Shown one piece after another: positions 28,557 through 37,470 of a stretch of 64,000 nt of DNA; position 1 is the first letter of the stretch, and each line of letters opens with the position of its first letter. The translations under genes and the position numbers were made by a program. The stretch spans positions 62,001 to 126,000 of the forward strand of contig NZ_FQTT01000012.1 of the NCBI RefSeq assembly GCF_900098745.1. The letters are read 5' to 3'. This DNA is from Actinomyces glycerinitolerans (GTDB taxonomy: Bacteria > Actinomycetota > Actinomycetes > Actinomycetales > Actinomycetaceae). The notes beneath the pieces were generated by a model that was given only the letters and a program-made list of their open reading frames with translations, had not been told where the DNA came from and ran no database searches.

Positions 28557-30224
28557 ATGCGCATCGTGATTAACGTCCAGAACCTCACCATGCGCATCGG
28601 CGCCCGGCAGCTAGTGGCCGACGCCTCCTTCCGGGTGGACAAGGGCATGCGCATCGGGCTGGTGGGACGCAACGGGGCCGGCAAGACCACCATGACCAAG
28701 CTCTTGGCAGCCGCCTCGGTGGCGCAGGGCACCAGCCAGGCGGTCGCCGACGCCGATGAACGCCACGGCCTGGAGGCCGTCGAGCACGAGGGCCTGATCA
28801 CCTGCAACGGCTCGGTCGGCTACCTGCCCCAAGACACCCGGGTCGGGGACCTGAACGAGATCACCCGCGATCGGGTCCTATCCGCCCGCGGCATCGACGC
28901 GCTGCTGGCGCGCATCCGCCGCGCCGAGGAGAAGATCGCCACCACCAGCGGCAACGCACAGGCCAAGGCCCTGGACCGCTACACCCGCCTGGACCACGAG
29001 TTCACCATGGCGGGCGGCTACGCCGCCGCCAGTGAGGCCGCCCGCATCTGCGCCTCCCTGGGCCTGCCCGACCGGGTGCTCGACCAGCCGATCGGCACCC
29101 TGTCCGGTGGTCAGCGCCGTCGCGTGGAGCTGGCCCGCGTCCTGTTTCAGCAGCCGGACACGCTGCTGCTGGACGAGCCCACCAACCACCTGGACCACGA
29201 CTCGATCCTGTGGCTGCGCGACCACCTGCGCGCCTACTCGGGCGGCTTCATCGTCATCAGCCACGATGTGGAGCTGCTGCGCGACACCGTCAACCAGATC
29301 ATGTACCTGGACGCCGGCCGCGGCGTCCTGGACGTCTACCACCTGGGCTGGGACGCCTACCTCAAGCAGCGCGCCGATGACGAGAACCGGCGTCGTCGTG
29401 AGCGTGCGAATGCCGAGAAGAAGGCGGCGGCGCTGCGCGCCCAGGGGGAGAAGATGCGCGCCAAGGCCACCAAGGCCGTGGCCGCCCAGCAGATGCTCAA
29501 GCGCGCCGACCGGCTCATGGAGGGCCTGGAGGCCGAGCGCGCCCAGGAGAAGGTCGCCCACCTGCGCTTCCCCGACCCCGCCCCCTGCGGCAAGGTGCCG
29601 CTGCGCGCTGCCGGACTGTCCAAGGCCTACGGCTCCCTGGAGGTGTTCGCCGGCGTCGACCTGGCCATCGACCGCGGCAGCCGCGTGGTGGTTCTGGGCC
29701 TGAACGGAGCCGGCAAGACCACGCTGCTGCGGCTGCTGGCCGGCATCGAGCAACCCGACTCCGGGCGGGTGCAGGCCGGCACCGGCCTGAAACTCGGCTA
29801 CTACGCGCAGGAGCATGAGACCATCGACGACTCGCGCACCGTGGTGGAGAACCTGCGCAGCGCCGCGCCCGGCCTGGATGACACCGAGGTGCGCAGCGTG
29901 TTGGGCTCGTTCCTGTTCTCCGGGGCCGACGCCGATAAGCCCGCCCGCGTCCTGTCCGGCGGGGAGAAGACCCGCCTGGCCCTGGCGCTGCTGGTGGTCT
30001 CCAGCGCCAACGTGCTGCTGCTGGATGAGCCGACCAATAACCTCGATCCGGCCAGCCGGGAGGAGATCCTGCACGCCCTGGGCACCTTCGCCGGCGCCGT
30101 CGTGCTGGTCACCCACGATGAGGGCGCCGTCAAGGCCCTGAACCCCGATCGGGTGCTGCTGCTGCCCGACGGTGACGAGGATCTGTGGAGCGAGGACTAC
30201 CTGGAGCTCGTCACGCTCGCCTGA
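28557..30224 (+). CDS. ABC-F family ATPase (ribosome-associated type)
   Basis: This has two tandem ABC domains and no membrane segment: an ABC-F protein of about 555 residues. The first Walker A is GRNGAGKTT, with signature LSGGQRRR and Walker B TLLLDEPTNHLDHDS. The second is GLNGAGKTT, LSGGEKTR and VLLLDEPTNNLDPAS. An Arg/Lys-rich linker (ENRRRRERANAEKKAAALRA) joins them, as in the P-site tRNA interaction motif. ABC-F proteins act on ribosomes in translation control or antibiotic resistance. GTG 28566, giving MINVQNLTM, is an equally good start. Confidence 0.9.
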   Translation: MRIVINVQNLTMRIGARQLVADASFRVDKGMRIGLVGRNGAGKTTMTKLLAAASVAQGTSQAVADADERHGLEAVEHEGLITCNGSVGYLPQDTRVGDLNEITRDRVLSARGIDALLARIRRAEEKIATTSGNAQAKALDRYTRLDHEFTMAGGYAAASEAARICASLGLPDRVLDQPIGTLSGGQRRRVELARVLFQQPDTLLLDEPTNHLDHDSILWLRDHLRAYSGGFIVISHDVELLRDTVNQIMYLDAGRGVLDVYHLGWDAYLKQRADDENRRRRERANAEKKAAALRAQGEKMRAKATKAVAAQQMLKRADRLMEGLEAERAQEKVAHLRFPDPAPCGKVPLRAAGLSKAYGSLEVFAGVDLAIDRGSRVVVLGLNGAGKTTLLRLLAGIEQPDSGRVQAGTGLKLGYYAQEHETIDDSRTVVENLRSAAPGLDDTEVRSVLGSFLFSGADADKPARVLSGGEKTRLALALLVVSSANVLLLDEPTNNLDPASREEILHALGTFAGAVVLVTHDEGAVKALNPDRVLLLPDGDEDLWSEDYLELVTLA

Positions 30225-30344
30225 CTCGGCTGGAACGGTGAGTGTCATCACTCCCGTCGGTGTTCCCGTTCACTATGCGGCCCGACGTAGGGTGAGGGGA
30301 ACATCTCGGACCGTCGGCGTGTTCGCCCCGGTGCAAGGCACCCC

Positions 30345-30364
30345 TTAGTAGGAGTTAGTAGGAG
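30345..30364 (+). promoter_or_regulatory. duplicated ribosome-binding site before erpA
   Basis: A perfect 10-bp tandem duplication, TTAGTAGGAG twice, supplies two Shine-Dalgarno sequences. The second GGAG (30361-30364) is six bases from the ATG and is the likely working site. Confidence 0.7.
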
Positions 30365-30370
30365 ACAGAC

Positions 30371-30766
30371 ATGGCTGAGACCACCCTGACCGACGCTTCC
30401 ACCGACACGATCGCTCCCACCCACGAGGTCATGCTCACCGAGGCCGCCGCCGCCAAGGTGGCCGGCCTACTCGTGCAGGAGGGCCGCGATGACCTGCGTC
30501 TGCGTGTGGCCGTGCAGCCGGGCGGTTGCTCCGGGCTCGTCTATCAGCTCTACTTCGACGAGCGCCTCCTGGACGGCGACGCCATCCGCTCCTTCGCGAC
30601 CGGTGACGCCGAGCTCGCCTCCGTGGAGGTGGTCGTTGACCGCATGAGTGTGCCTTACCTGAATGGCGCCACCATCGACTTCTCCGACACGATCGAGAAG
30701 CAGGGCTTCACCATCGACAACCCCAACGCCGTCGGCACCTGCGCATGCGGCGAGTCCTTCCACTGA
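30371..30766 (+). CDS. erpA: A-type iron-sulfur cluster carrier protein
   Basis: This is a HesB/IscA/ErpA family carrier that delivers Fe-S clusters to target enzymes. It has 131 residues with the three invariant cysteines: Cys53 (GGCSGLVYQL) and Cys124/Cys126 (GTCACGESFH at the extreme C-terminus). An extra N-terminal stretch of about 18 residues precedes the domain, as in other actinobacterial ErpA proteins. It stands alone between the ABC-F and FKBP genes; the window's other Fe-S link is the SufR-like gene at the right end. Confidence 0.92.
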   Translation: MAETTLTDASTDTIAPTHEVMLTEAAAAKVAGLLVQEGRDDLRLRVAVQPGGCSGLVYQLYFDERLLDGDAIRSFATGDAELASVEVVVDRMSVPYLNGATIDFSDTIEKQGFTIDNPNAVGTCACGESFH

Positions 30767-30908
30767 GTGCACCGGGCGTCGATCGTCCTGCCCCACGTGC
30801 AGCCGGCCCTTCGCGGGTGTCGGTGCCGTTCAGCGCCGGGGTGGCGCAGCGGACGCACGTCTCCCGCCTCACCCCGTCGCTTTTCGCACGCATTCGAGGA
30901 GTATTCAA

Positions 30909-31889
30909 TTGCGCCGTGTCACGACTGTCCTGCCCGCTCTGGCCCTGACCGCCTGTCTGGCCCTGGCGGGCTGCTCCGATTCGTCTGGAGGAGCCAGCGG
31001 CTCCGCTGAGGCCGCCGTAACGCCATTGAGCAATGTCGACTGCTCCACGCTGAAGATTGACGACGACGCCGACTCCCTGCCCACGCTCGAGGGGGATGCC
31101 GACGCCGAGCCCACCGTCACCTGGGGCGACGGCGATGCGCCGGCCAACCTGACCGTCAAGACCCTTGATGCTGGCGACGGCGCCGAGCTGACCGAGGACT
31201 CGATCGTCCTCGCCGACTACGCCGGCTGGGAGTGGGGCGCGACCGAGGTCTTCGACTCCTCATATGCGCGGGGAGAGGCGACGCCGTTCAGCCTGCAGGG
31301 GGTCATCTCCGGCTGGCGCTGTGGGATTGCCGGGCATCGTGTCGGGGATCGGCTGCTGCTCTCCATTCCCGCCGAGCTGGCATACGGCCAGCTGGCCGTG
31401 TCACCGAACTCTCCATCCGGCCCCTTGGTGTTCGTGGTTGAGGTCGAACAGGCGATCAACACCGATGAAGTTGTTTCTGCCACGAAGGATGCGGAGGTTG
31501 ACGCCGAGGCGCAGCAGACCCTGGCGGACCTGGGCGTCACCGTCTCCGGCGACCTGGGCGCCGCAGCCACCATCTCCGTGGCCGACGGAGCCGAGGCGCC
31601 CACCGAGCAGCAGAACTTCGTGCTGGCGCGCGGTGCCGGTGATGAGATCGCCGAGGGCGATCAGGTGGCGCTGGAACTGGCCTTCGTCAATTGGGGCGAC
31701 AACGGCTCGTTGCAGTCCTCCTGGGAGGTGGGCGGCCCGCAGATCACGACCGTTGTTGCGGCCGCGACGCTAATCGGCGGCCTGGTGGGGGTGCCGGTTG
31801 GCTCCCGCGTTGTCATCCTTATGCCTGGTGACGAGGCGGCGGGTACCGTCGCGTCCGCCTACGTAGTCGACGTGGCCAAGATCCTGTAA
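30909..31889 (+). CDS. FKBP-type peptidyl-prolyl isomerase lipoprotein
   Basis: This is an exported prolyl isomerase that probably helps fold proteins outside the membrane. The signal peptide ends in the lipobox LALAGC with Cys22. The first FKBP domain is the more complete (VLADYAGWEWGATEVFDSSYARGEATPFSLQGVISGWRCGIAGHRVGDRLLLSIPAELAYG). A second, weaker FKBP-like domain follows to residue 326 (LVGVPVGSRVVILMP). The TTG start is chosen because GAGGAG at 30896-30901 sits seven bases upstream and the signal peptide begins right there. Confidence 0.88.
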   Translation: MRRVTTVLPALALTACLALAGCSDSSGGASGSAEAAVTPLSNVDCSTLKIDDDADSLPTLEGDADAEPTVTWGDGDAPANLTVKTLDAGDGAELTEDSIVLADYAGWEWGATEVFDSSYARGEATPFSLQGVISGWRCGIAGHRVGDRLLLSIPAELAYGQLAVSPNSPSGPLVFVVEVEQAINTDEVVSATKDAEVDAEAQQTLADLGVTVSGDLGAAATISVADGAEAPTEQQNFVLARGAGDEIAEGDQVALELAFVNWGDNGSLQSSWEVGGPQITTVVAAATLIGGLVGVPVGSRVVILMPGDEAAGTVASAYVVDVAKIL

Positions 31890-31913
31890 CCACCCGCCCC
31901 AGGCCTCGGCATA

Positions 31914-31956
31914 GCGAGGGCCGCCCGGCACCACACCGGTGCCGGGCGGCCCTCGC
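31914..31956. terminator. bidirectional terminator between FKBP and sodA genes
   Basis: A near-perfect stem of about 18 bp runs from GCGAGGGCCGCCCGG (31914) to CCGGGCGGCCCTCGC (ending 31956), with a small loop. It lies between two convergent genes. Confidence 0.8.
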
Positions 31957-31998
31957 GTATGCGATGCGCTTGTTCCGCTCAGACGGCGCGGGCGGGTG

Positions 31999-32646
31999 TC
32001 AGCGCACGATCATGCCCTCGGCGTGGGCGACGGCGTTCGCCAGGCGCGCGGACACGTCCTCCCAGTTGACGATCTGCCAGATGGCCGCCAGGTAGTCGGC
32101 CTTGACGTTGAGGTAGTCCAGGTAGAAGGCGTGCTCCCACATGTCGATCTGGAACAGCGGGATGGTCCCCACGGGCACGTTGCCCTGCTGGTCGAACAGC
32201 TGGAAGGTGACCAGCTTGCCGGACAGCGAGTCGTAGGCGAGCACCGCCCAGCCGGAGCCCTGGATGCCCAGCGCGGTGGCGTTCAGCTGCTGCTTGAGAG
32301 CGGCGAAGGAGCCGAAGGAGTCCTTGATGGCCTCGGCCAGTTCGCCCTCGGGCTCGCCGCCGCCGTTGGGGGACAGGTTCTTCCAGAAGATCGAGTGGTT
32401 GAGGTGCCCGCCCAGATTGAAGGCCAGGTTCTTCTCCCACAGGTTGATGGCGGCGAAGTCGCCGGTAGAGCGGGCCGCGGCCAGCTGCTCCAGGGCGGCA
32501 TTGGCGCCGGTGACGTAGGCGGCGTGGTGGCGGTCGTGGTGGAGCTCCATAATGCGTCCTGAGATGTGCGGCTCCAGGGCGGCGTAGTCGTAGGGGAGCT
32601 CGGGCAGCGTGTACCTCGGAGTGTTGATGTCGGTCGGTGCGCTCAT
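31999..32646 (-). CDS. sodA: superoxide dismutase, Mn/Fe type
   Basis: This enzyme removes superoxide with a Mn or Fe centre. The 215-residue product has the metal ligands in their usual places: His27 (LEPHISG), the His in [13 protein letters not shown], and Asp and His in [11 protein letters not shown]. Motif [13 protein letters not shown] matches the family. ATG 32646 is favoured, with AGGA seven bases upstream; earlier in-frame codons encode an unrelated tail. Mn versus Fe cannot be assigned reliably. The gene is monocistronic. Confidence 0.95.
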   Translation of the reverse strand: MSAPTDINTPRYTLPELPYDYAALEPHISGRIMELHHDRHHAAYVTGANAALEQLAAARSTGDFAAINLWEKNLAFNLGGHLNHSIFWKNLSPNGGGEPEGELAEAIKDSFGSFAALKQQLNATALGIQGSGWAVLAYDSLSGKLVTFQLFDQQGNVPVGTIPLFQIDMWEHAFYLDYLNVKADYLAAIWQIVNWEDVSARLANAVAHAEGMIVR

Positions 32647-32836
32647 AGCGGTCCTGCCTCGCGGTGTGCGGTTGTCGGTACTGACGTCGCGGTACGCAGC
32701 CTCACTCATGGGTGCGACTGAAGTCCTAGACGAGATTAATCGTAGACGGTGATCGGTGAGCTTAGAAGGGCCCTACGCATGTCGGTCACGCGATTACACT
32801 GACCGCGGAAGCCCCCGTCGTCCACTGGAGGACCGC

Positions 32837-33280
32837 ATGACCGACCAGGCAGCACCCGCCACCCTCGACCTTCTTGTCTTCTCAGATGACGCCACCGTGC
32901 GCCAGCAGGTGAAGAACGGCGTCGGACGCCGCCCCGCCAAGGGAATGCCACTGGTGTCCTGGACCGAGGCCGCCACCGCCGAGGGTGTTCGCCTGGCCAT
33001 CAAGGACCGGCAGAAGGCCGGACAGGCCCCCTTCGCCGTCCTGGTGTTGGATGCCGAGACCAAGAAGCTGGGCGGCATGGGATTGGCGCACGAGCTGTTC
33101 ACCGAGCTTGAGCAGCGGCCTCCGGTGGTGCTGTTGACCGCCCGCCCCCAGGACGACTGGTTGGCCGCCTGGGCCAAGGCGGAAGTCGTGGTGCCACGGC
33201 CGCTGGACCCGCTCAGCCTGCAGGAGGGCGTCGCCAAGGCGCTGCGGGCACGGCGCGGCTCGGTCACCCCGGCCGGCTGA
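32837..33280 (+). CDS. receiver-domain (response-regulator-like) protein, Rv3143 type
   Basis: This is a single-domain CheY-like receiver protein of 147 residues with no output domain. A phospho-acceptor Asp is likely in AVLVLDAE, and the Lys/Pro end of the domain appears as VVPRPLDPLSL, where the usual KP is RP. The acidic pocket near the N-terminus (VFSDDATV) is present. No histidine kinase is adjacent. The family is widespread in actinobacteria and its partners are poorly known. TGGAGGA precedes ATG 32837. Confidence 0.75.
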   Translation: MTDQAAPATLDLLVFSDDATVRQQVKNGVGRRPAKGMPLVSWTEAATAEGVRLAIKDRQKAGQAPFAVLVLDAETKKLGGMGLAHELFTELEQRPPVVLLTARPQDDWLAAWAKAEVVVPRPLDPLSLQEGVAKALRARRGSVTPAG

Positions 33281-33342
33281 TAGCGGGCCGACACCGCCCT
33301 GCCCTATGGCGCCTGGGCTGGGCCTGTCGGCAGAACACTTCA

Positions 33343-35037
33343 TCAAACCTCGGCGTCAATGACGCGCCGGTGTCGGGCGGCAGCCCCCACCGGCCAAGAC
33401 AGCGCTGCGGCCGCTCCGCCTTCGAGGCTCTGGCCTGCCACATCGTCATCGAGTCCCTCGACCTCCACCAGGCGTGCCCCGGCATCCAGCACCCAGTCGG
33501 CCAACAGCGCCGTCTCCTCCACGCTTGTCTCCGCCCCCACCCGCGCGGGCCGGTCCACCACCTGCGCGGTGGCGCGCAGTGTGGCAATGGTGGGGCGCGG
33601 GTCCACGCCCGGCGCCGTGACCGCCGAGCCCGCCAGGCGCCCCCAGCGCACCGCCACCAACTCCCAGCCGCCATGCTCGCGCCGTCGGGCCGCCAGCAGA
33701 TGCGGGCAGGTCAGCAGCGGCCGAGTCTGCTCCGCCCGCCGCGCCCCCAGCAGCAGCGCCCGCAGCCGCTGCGTCCACAGCCCCGCCTCCTCGTAGCGCT
33801 CCTGGGCCGACAGTTCCGCTATTCGCGCCAGCAGCGGGTGGGCGACCAGATCGATCTCACCGGACAGGGCACGCATCGCGATCCCGGCGTCGGCCGGGGT
33901 GTCCGCGCGGCGCACCGCCCGGGCGCTGTGACCGTCCCAGACCTCTAGACGCAGCACGGACTCGGCGGCCCGCTGCGCCTCCAAGGCCGCCTTTCGCGAC
34001 GGGAACGGGCCGATGGCGCGGCTCGCCTCCGACAGCGGCAGCACGGCAGTCAGCCCCAGATGTGGGTGCGGGGAGTCCACCAGGTGCAGCCAGGGGCGGC
34101 GCTGCGGGGCGCGTGAGCGGCGGTTGACCGGCGGATCCAGCTCGGCGATGAGCCGCAGTTCGCGCACGCGCGCCTCCAACTCGGTGGGGGTCTCGATCAC
34201 TCGCACCGCCACGGTCGTGTCCAGCATGCGCGCCACCTTGGTGCGCTTCTCCGCGGCCGTGAAGTAGGAACGCACCCGCCGGTGCAGGTTCACGGCGCTG
34301 CCCACGTACAGCACCTGCCCGGCGGGGGAGAGGAACTGATAGACGCCGGGCGCGGCGGGCAGGTCGTCGGCGAGCCGGCTCTTGACCCGCCGGGATGCGG
34401 GCACGGGGTCGGTGGCGGTGGCCAGGTCCTCCAGGTGGGTGACGCCCTGGGGACCGAGGCGTTCCAGGGCGGCGTGCAGCACGTCCACCGTGGCACGGGC
34501 GTCGTCCAGCGCGCGGTGGGTGGGCGTCGTCGGGGAGCCCACGAAGGTGGCGAGCGTGCCCAGCTTGTGGTTGGGCACCTGGGTGCGGTCCCAGGCCCGG
34601 CGGGCCAGTGCCAGCGTGTCCAGTACGACCGGCTCACGCCAATCCAGGTCGAGGGCCCGGGCCGCCCCGCGCAGGTGGCCGAGGTCGAAGCGGGCGTTGT
34701 GGGCGACCGCCACCGTCGTCGGGTCGGCCAGGTGCGCCCACTGCAGGAAGGCGGCCACCGCCTGGGCTACCGGAGGGGCGTCGGCGACCATGGCGTTGGT
34801 GATGCCGGTCAGGACCGTTATCTGGGCGGGAATGGCGGTGCCCGGATTTACGAGCGTGGAGAATTCCGAATCGACCACCCCGCCGCGTACCTTCACGGCA
34901 CCGATCTCGGTGATGGCGTGCGCGCCCGGGCCGCCTCCGGTGGTCTCCAGATCGACGACGACGAAGGTCACCTCACGCAGCGCCGTTCCCATGTCCGCGA
35001 AGGCCGCCTGGACCGGCTGGGACGGTGACGACGGCAT
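33343..35037 (-). CDS. DEDD 3'-5' exonuclease fused to GIY-YIG (UvrC-like) nuclease
   Basis: This is a two-nuclease fusion of about 564 residues. The N-terminal DnaQ-like exonuclease has the DEDD residues in VVVDLETTGGGPG, HNARFDLG and HRALDDARATVD. After a linker comes a GIY-YIG domain as in the UvrC N-terminus (APGVYQFLSPAGQVLYVGSAVNLHRRVRSYF), then a UvrC-like region. Actinobacterial homologues are annotated as DEDD exonuclease domain proteins and may work in excision repair like Cho. Starts at 35112, 35037 and 34992 are all open; 35037 is a compromise without a clear ribosome-binding site. Confidence 0.85.
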   Translation of the reverse strand: MPSSPSQPVQAAFADMGTALREVTFVVVDLETTGGGPGAHAITEIGAVKVRGGVVDSEFSTLVNPGTAIPAQITVLTGITNAMVADAPPVAQAVAAFLQWAHLADPTTVAVAHNARFDLGHLRGAARALDLDWREPVVLDTLALARRAWDRTQVPNHKLGTLATFVGSPTTPTHRALDDARATVDVLHAALERLGPQGVTHLEDLATATDPVPASRRVKSRLADDLPAAPGVYQFLSPAGQVLYVGSAVNLHRRVRSYFTAAEKRTKVARMLDTTVAVRVIETPTELEARVRELRLIAELDPPVNRRSRAPQRRPWLHLVDSPHPHLGLTAVLPLSEASRAIGPFPSRKAALEAQRAAESVLRLEVWDGHSARAVRRADTPADAGIAMRALSGEIDLVAHPLLARIAELSAQERYEEAGLWTQRLRALLLGARRAEQTRPLLTCPHLLAARRREHGGWELVAVRWGRLAGSAVTAPGVDPRPTIATLRATAQVVDRPARVGAETSVEETALLADWVLDAGARLVEVEGLDDDVAGQSLEGGAAAALSWPVGAAARHRRVIDAEV

Positions 35038-35222
35038 CCGTGCCGGCTCGCGTCGCCCACGGCCTACGACGGCGCCGACGGACGGCGGAGGCGAGAGCAC
35101 GTGTTGGACCACACCGCGAGGCTAGACTTGATCAGCAGCCGATCCGGCCGCGGACACGCCCGGCGCGTGTACCCGGGCGGCCGGCCAGTTCCCGACCGCG
35201 GATGCACACAGGAGGTCCCACA

Positions 35223-36122
35223 GTGGGTTACCGAGGTATCAAGGCCGCCGTCGGCCCGGCCATGGAGATGCTCTACCAGCCCTGGATTCGCGGTGAGGAG
35301 AATATTCCCGCCGAGGGCCCCGCCATCCTGGCCTCCAACCACCTGGCGGTCATCGACTCATTCTTTCTGCCGTTGCTGATGGACCGCGAGGTCGCCTTCA
35401 TTGGCAAGTCCGACTACTTCACCGGTAAGGGCATCAAGGGCTGGGCCGTGAAGAACTTCATGACCGCCGTCGGCACCATCCCGGTGGACCGCTCGGGGGG
35501 CAAAGCGTCCATGGCGGCTCTGCAGGCCGGGATCGATCGACTGCGCTCGGGCGAGTTGTTCGGCATCTATCCCGAGGGCACGCGCAGCCCCGACGGGCGC
35601 CTGTACCGCGGCAAGACGGGGGTGGCGCGCGTCGCCCTGGCCACCGGGGCGCCGGTGATCCCGGTCGCCATGATCGGTTCCAACCTCGCCCAGCCCATCG
35701 GCCAGGTGGTTCCCTCCACCCGGCACCGGGTGGGGATCGTGATCGGTGAGCCGCTGGACTTCTCCCGCTACCAGGGTCTGGAGAACGACCGCTTCGTGCT
35801 GCGCTCCATCACCGACGAGATCATGTATGCGCTGATGTCCCTGTCCGGCCAGGAGTACGTGGACCTGTACGCCGCGGACGTGAAGAAGGCGATGGACGCG
35901 GAGAAGAAGACGGCTGCGGAGGTCGTCGACGAGATGCTGGAGGAGTTGGCCGCCAAGCGGCCGGCCGCCGCCCCCGTCGAGGCACCCGGCGGTCGTCCCG
36001 CCCCCGACGTCGAGGTCCCCGAGCCGCCGGCGGAGCCAGACGAGGCGGAAGACGACGAGGGGACAGAGGCGTCCGAGGACGATGCGGCAGAAAACACGCC
36101 GCGCCCCGATGATGATGATTGA
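35223..36122 (+). CDS. plsC: 1-acyl-sn-glycerol-3-phosphate acyltransferase
   Basis: PlsC makes phosphatidic acid by acylating lysophosphatidic acid at the membrane. The 299-residue product has the acyltransferase motifs NHLAVID (NHX4D type), GTIPVDRSGG, YPEGTRSPDG and VIPVAM. The last 60 residues form an acidic Pro/Glu/Asp tail absent from the core family. The GTG start follows AGGAGG at 35210-35215. It is divergent from the exonuclease gene and is the last clearly core gene before a small accessory region. Confidence 0.92.
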   Translation: MGYRGIKAAVGPAMEMLYQPWIRGEENIPAEGPAILASNHLAVIDSFFLPLLMDREVAFIGKSDYFTGKGIKGWAVKNFMTAVGTIPVDRSGGKASMAALQAGIDRLRSGELFGIYPEGTRSPDGRLYRGKTGVARVALATGAPVIPVAMIGSNLAQPIGQVVPSTRHRVGIVIGEPLDFSRYQGLENDRFVLRSITDEIMYALMSLSGQEYVDLYAADVKKAMDAEKKTAAEVVDEMLEELAAKRPAAAPVEAPGGRPAPDVEVPEPPAEPDEAEDDEGTEASEDDAAENTPRPDDDD

Positions 36123-36193
36123 GCATGGGCACACCGTCAGTCCATATTCGGGACAAACGAGGCTGTCGTCGCCGTGCCAGTGTGCCAGTGCAT

Positions 36194-36211
36194 TGAAATC
36201 ATGCGATTTCA
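36194..36211. terminator. AT-rich hairpin at the plsC/MFS junction
   Basis: TGAAATC (36194-36200) pairs with GATTTCA (36205-36211) around ATGC. It lies between the convergent plsC and MFS genes and is unusually AT-rich for this genome, so it may have come in with the accessory segment. Confidence 0.45.
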
Positions 36212-36221
36212 ACGGACGCAA

Positions 36222-37451
36222 TCAGGGATGCTGACCCCGTCTGTCCCGAATCTGGATACTTTCGGCGGTCGCGGCCGCGTACTTGCGCGGCAACCGGATG
36301 AATGTGGGAACAGTGAGCGCTAGGAACCCCGCCAGCGTCAAGCAGGCATGCGTGAAGCCGAGGTGCTCGGTGAGCGGACCACTGAGTGCAGGTCCCAGGA
36401 CCAGGCCGCCCGCGTAAGCCAGGTTGTTGAGGGAGTAGGCGCCGCCGATAGCGGGAGGTGTGGCCATGGCTCCCTGAACGCCTATTAGTGCACTTGCCGG
36501 TGCCACCAGGAGTGCGATTGCGGAGCCTAGGCACACAAGCCCGGCGGTGATTACCGGGAGATTCGGTCCAACCCCGACTAGCAACAAACCCGCGGCCGCG
36601 CTTGCGGCGCCCACCAGCGTCAATGCTCTTAGCGACACGCGCGGCAGGCAAGCACCGACCAGTGGATTCAGACATGCGGCGACAAGCGTAAGCAGCGCGA
36701 ACAGCATGCCGATGCCCGCAGAACCTACGCCGAACTCCCGAGCCAGTTGCATAGGGAGCACCGGCTCAATGCATGAGGTTACGGCGGCACCTATGAGAAT
36801 CAGCGCGACGACCGGCCAACATCCGGGCGTGCGCAACACATCCAAGGCGGTAGGGGGGTCGTCGCTGGGCGGTGAGGTTGGTCGGACGAACGCGAGTCGT
36901 AGCGCGCCGTCGATCATGAGCAGCGCGGCCGCGAGAAGAAAGGGAGCGGAGTGTCCGCCGAGCCCGGCCAACCAGCCCGCCAGGGGAGGTCCCGCCAACG
37001 CGCCGACCGAAACCATACTCATCGCCAGTCCGAGATAGGTCGCGCGTCGCTGCAGTGGCACGGTCGCGGCGATCAGTGACAGTCCGGCCACCCAACTCAA
37101 TCCGGCGGCAGCTCCCTGGAGCGTGCGGGCCGTCAGAAGCAACCAGTAAGGGCCACCGATGGTGAACAGCAGGCACGCGCATGCCAGGCCCACCAACGCA
37201 GCGAGCAGTGGCCCACGAGAACCGCGTTTGTCCACGACTCGCCCGGCGATAGGAGTGACCATCACCAGTGCGGCCGCATAGGCGGCGAAGAGCAGCCCGG
37301 TTGCCGAGGGACCGGCCTCGGCCATGGCGGGGAGCAGGGGGAGTACGGGGATGAGAATCCCGTAGACGAGCATGTCGGTGAACAGAGCGACGCAGGCGAC
37401 CACTACGGCCATGCGTGGGCTGGTTGTGGCATCGGAGGGTGTTGGTTGCAT
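36222..37451 (-). CDS. MFS transporter, drug-efflux type
   Basis: This is a major facilitator superfamily exporter of 409 residues with about 12 membrane helices. The loop 2-3 signature GRVVDKRGSRGPLL near residue 70 and the motif-C-like GLAMSMVSVGALAGPPLAGWLAG near 143-165 suggest a drug:H+ antiporter (DHA1-like). It is encoded 19 bp downstream of the tetR gene on the same strand, the standard layout of a regulated efflux pump. The substrate is unknown. Base and codon use are visibly less GC-rich than in the flanking core genes. Confidence 0.88.
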   Translation of the reverse strand: MQPTPSDATTSPRMAVVVACVALFTDMLVYGILIPVLPLLPAMAEAGPSATGLLFAAYAAALVMVTPIAGRVVDKRGSRGPLLAALVGLACACLLFTIGGPYWLLLTARTLQGAAAGLSWVAGLSLIAATVPLQRRATYLGLAMSMVSVGALAGPPLAGWLAGLGGHSAPFLLAAALLMIDGALRLAFVRPTSPPSDDPPTALDVLRTPGCWPVVALILIGAAVTSCIEPVLPMQLAREFGVGSAGIGMLFALLTLVAACLNPLVGACLPRVSLRALTLVGAASAAAGLLLVGVGPNLPVITAGLVCLGSAIALLVAPASALIGVQGAMATPPAIGGAYSLNNLAYAGGLVLGPALSGPLTEHLGFTHACLTLAGFLALTVPTFIRLPRKYAAATAESIQIRDRRGQHP

Positions 37452-37470
37452 GTCCGGTCTTTCTCTGGGG

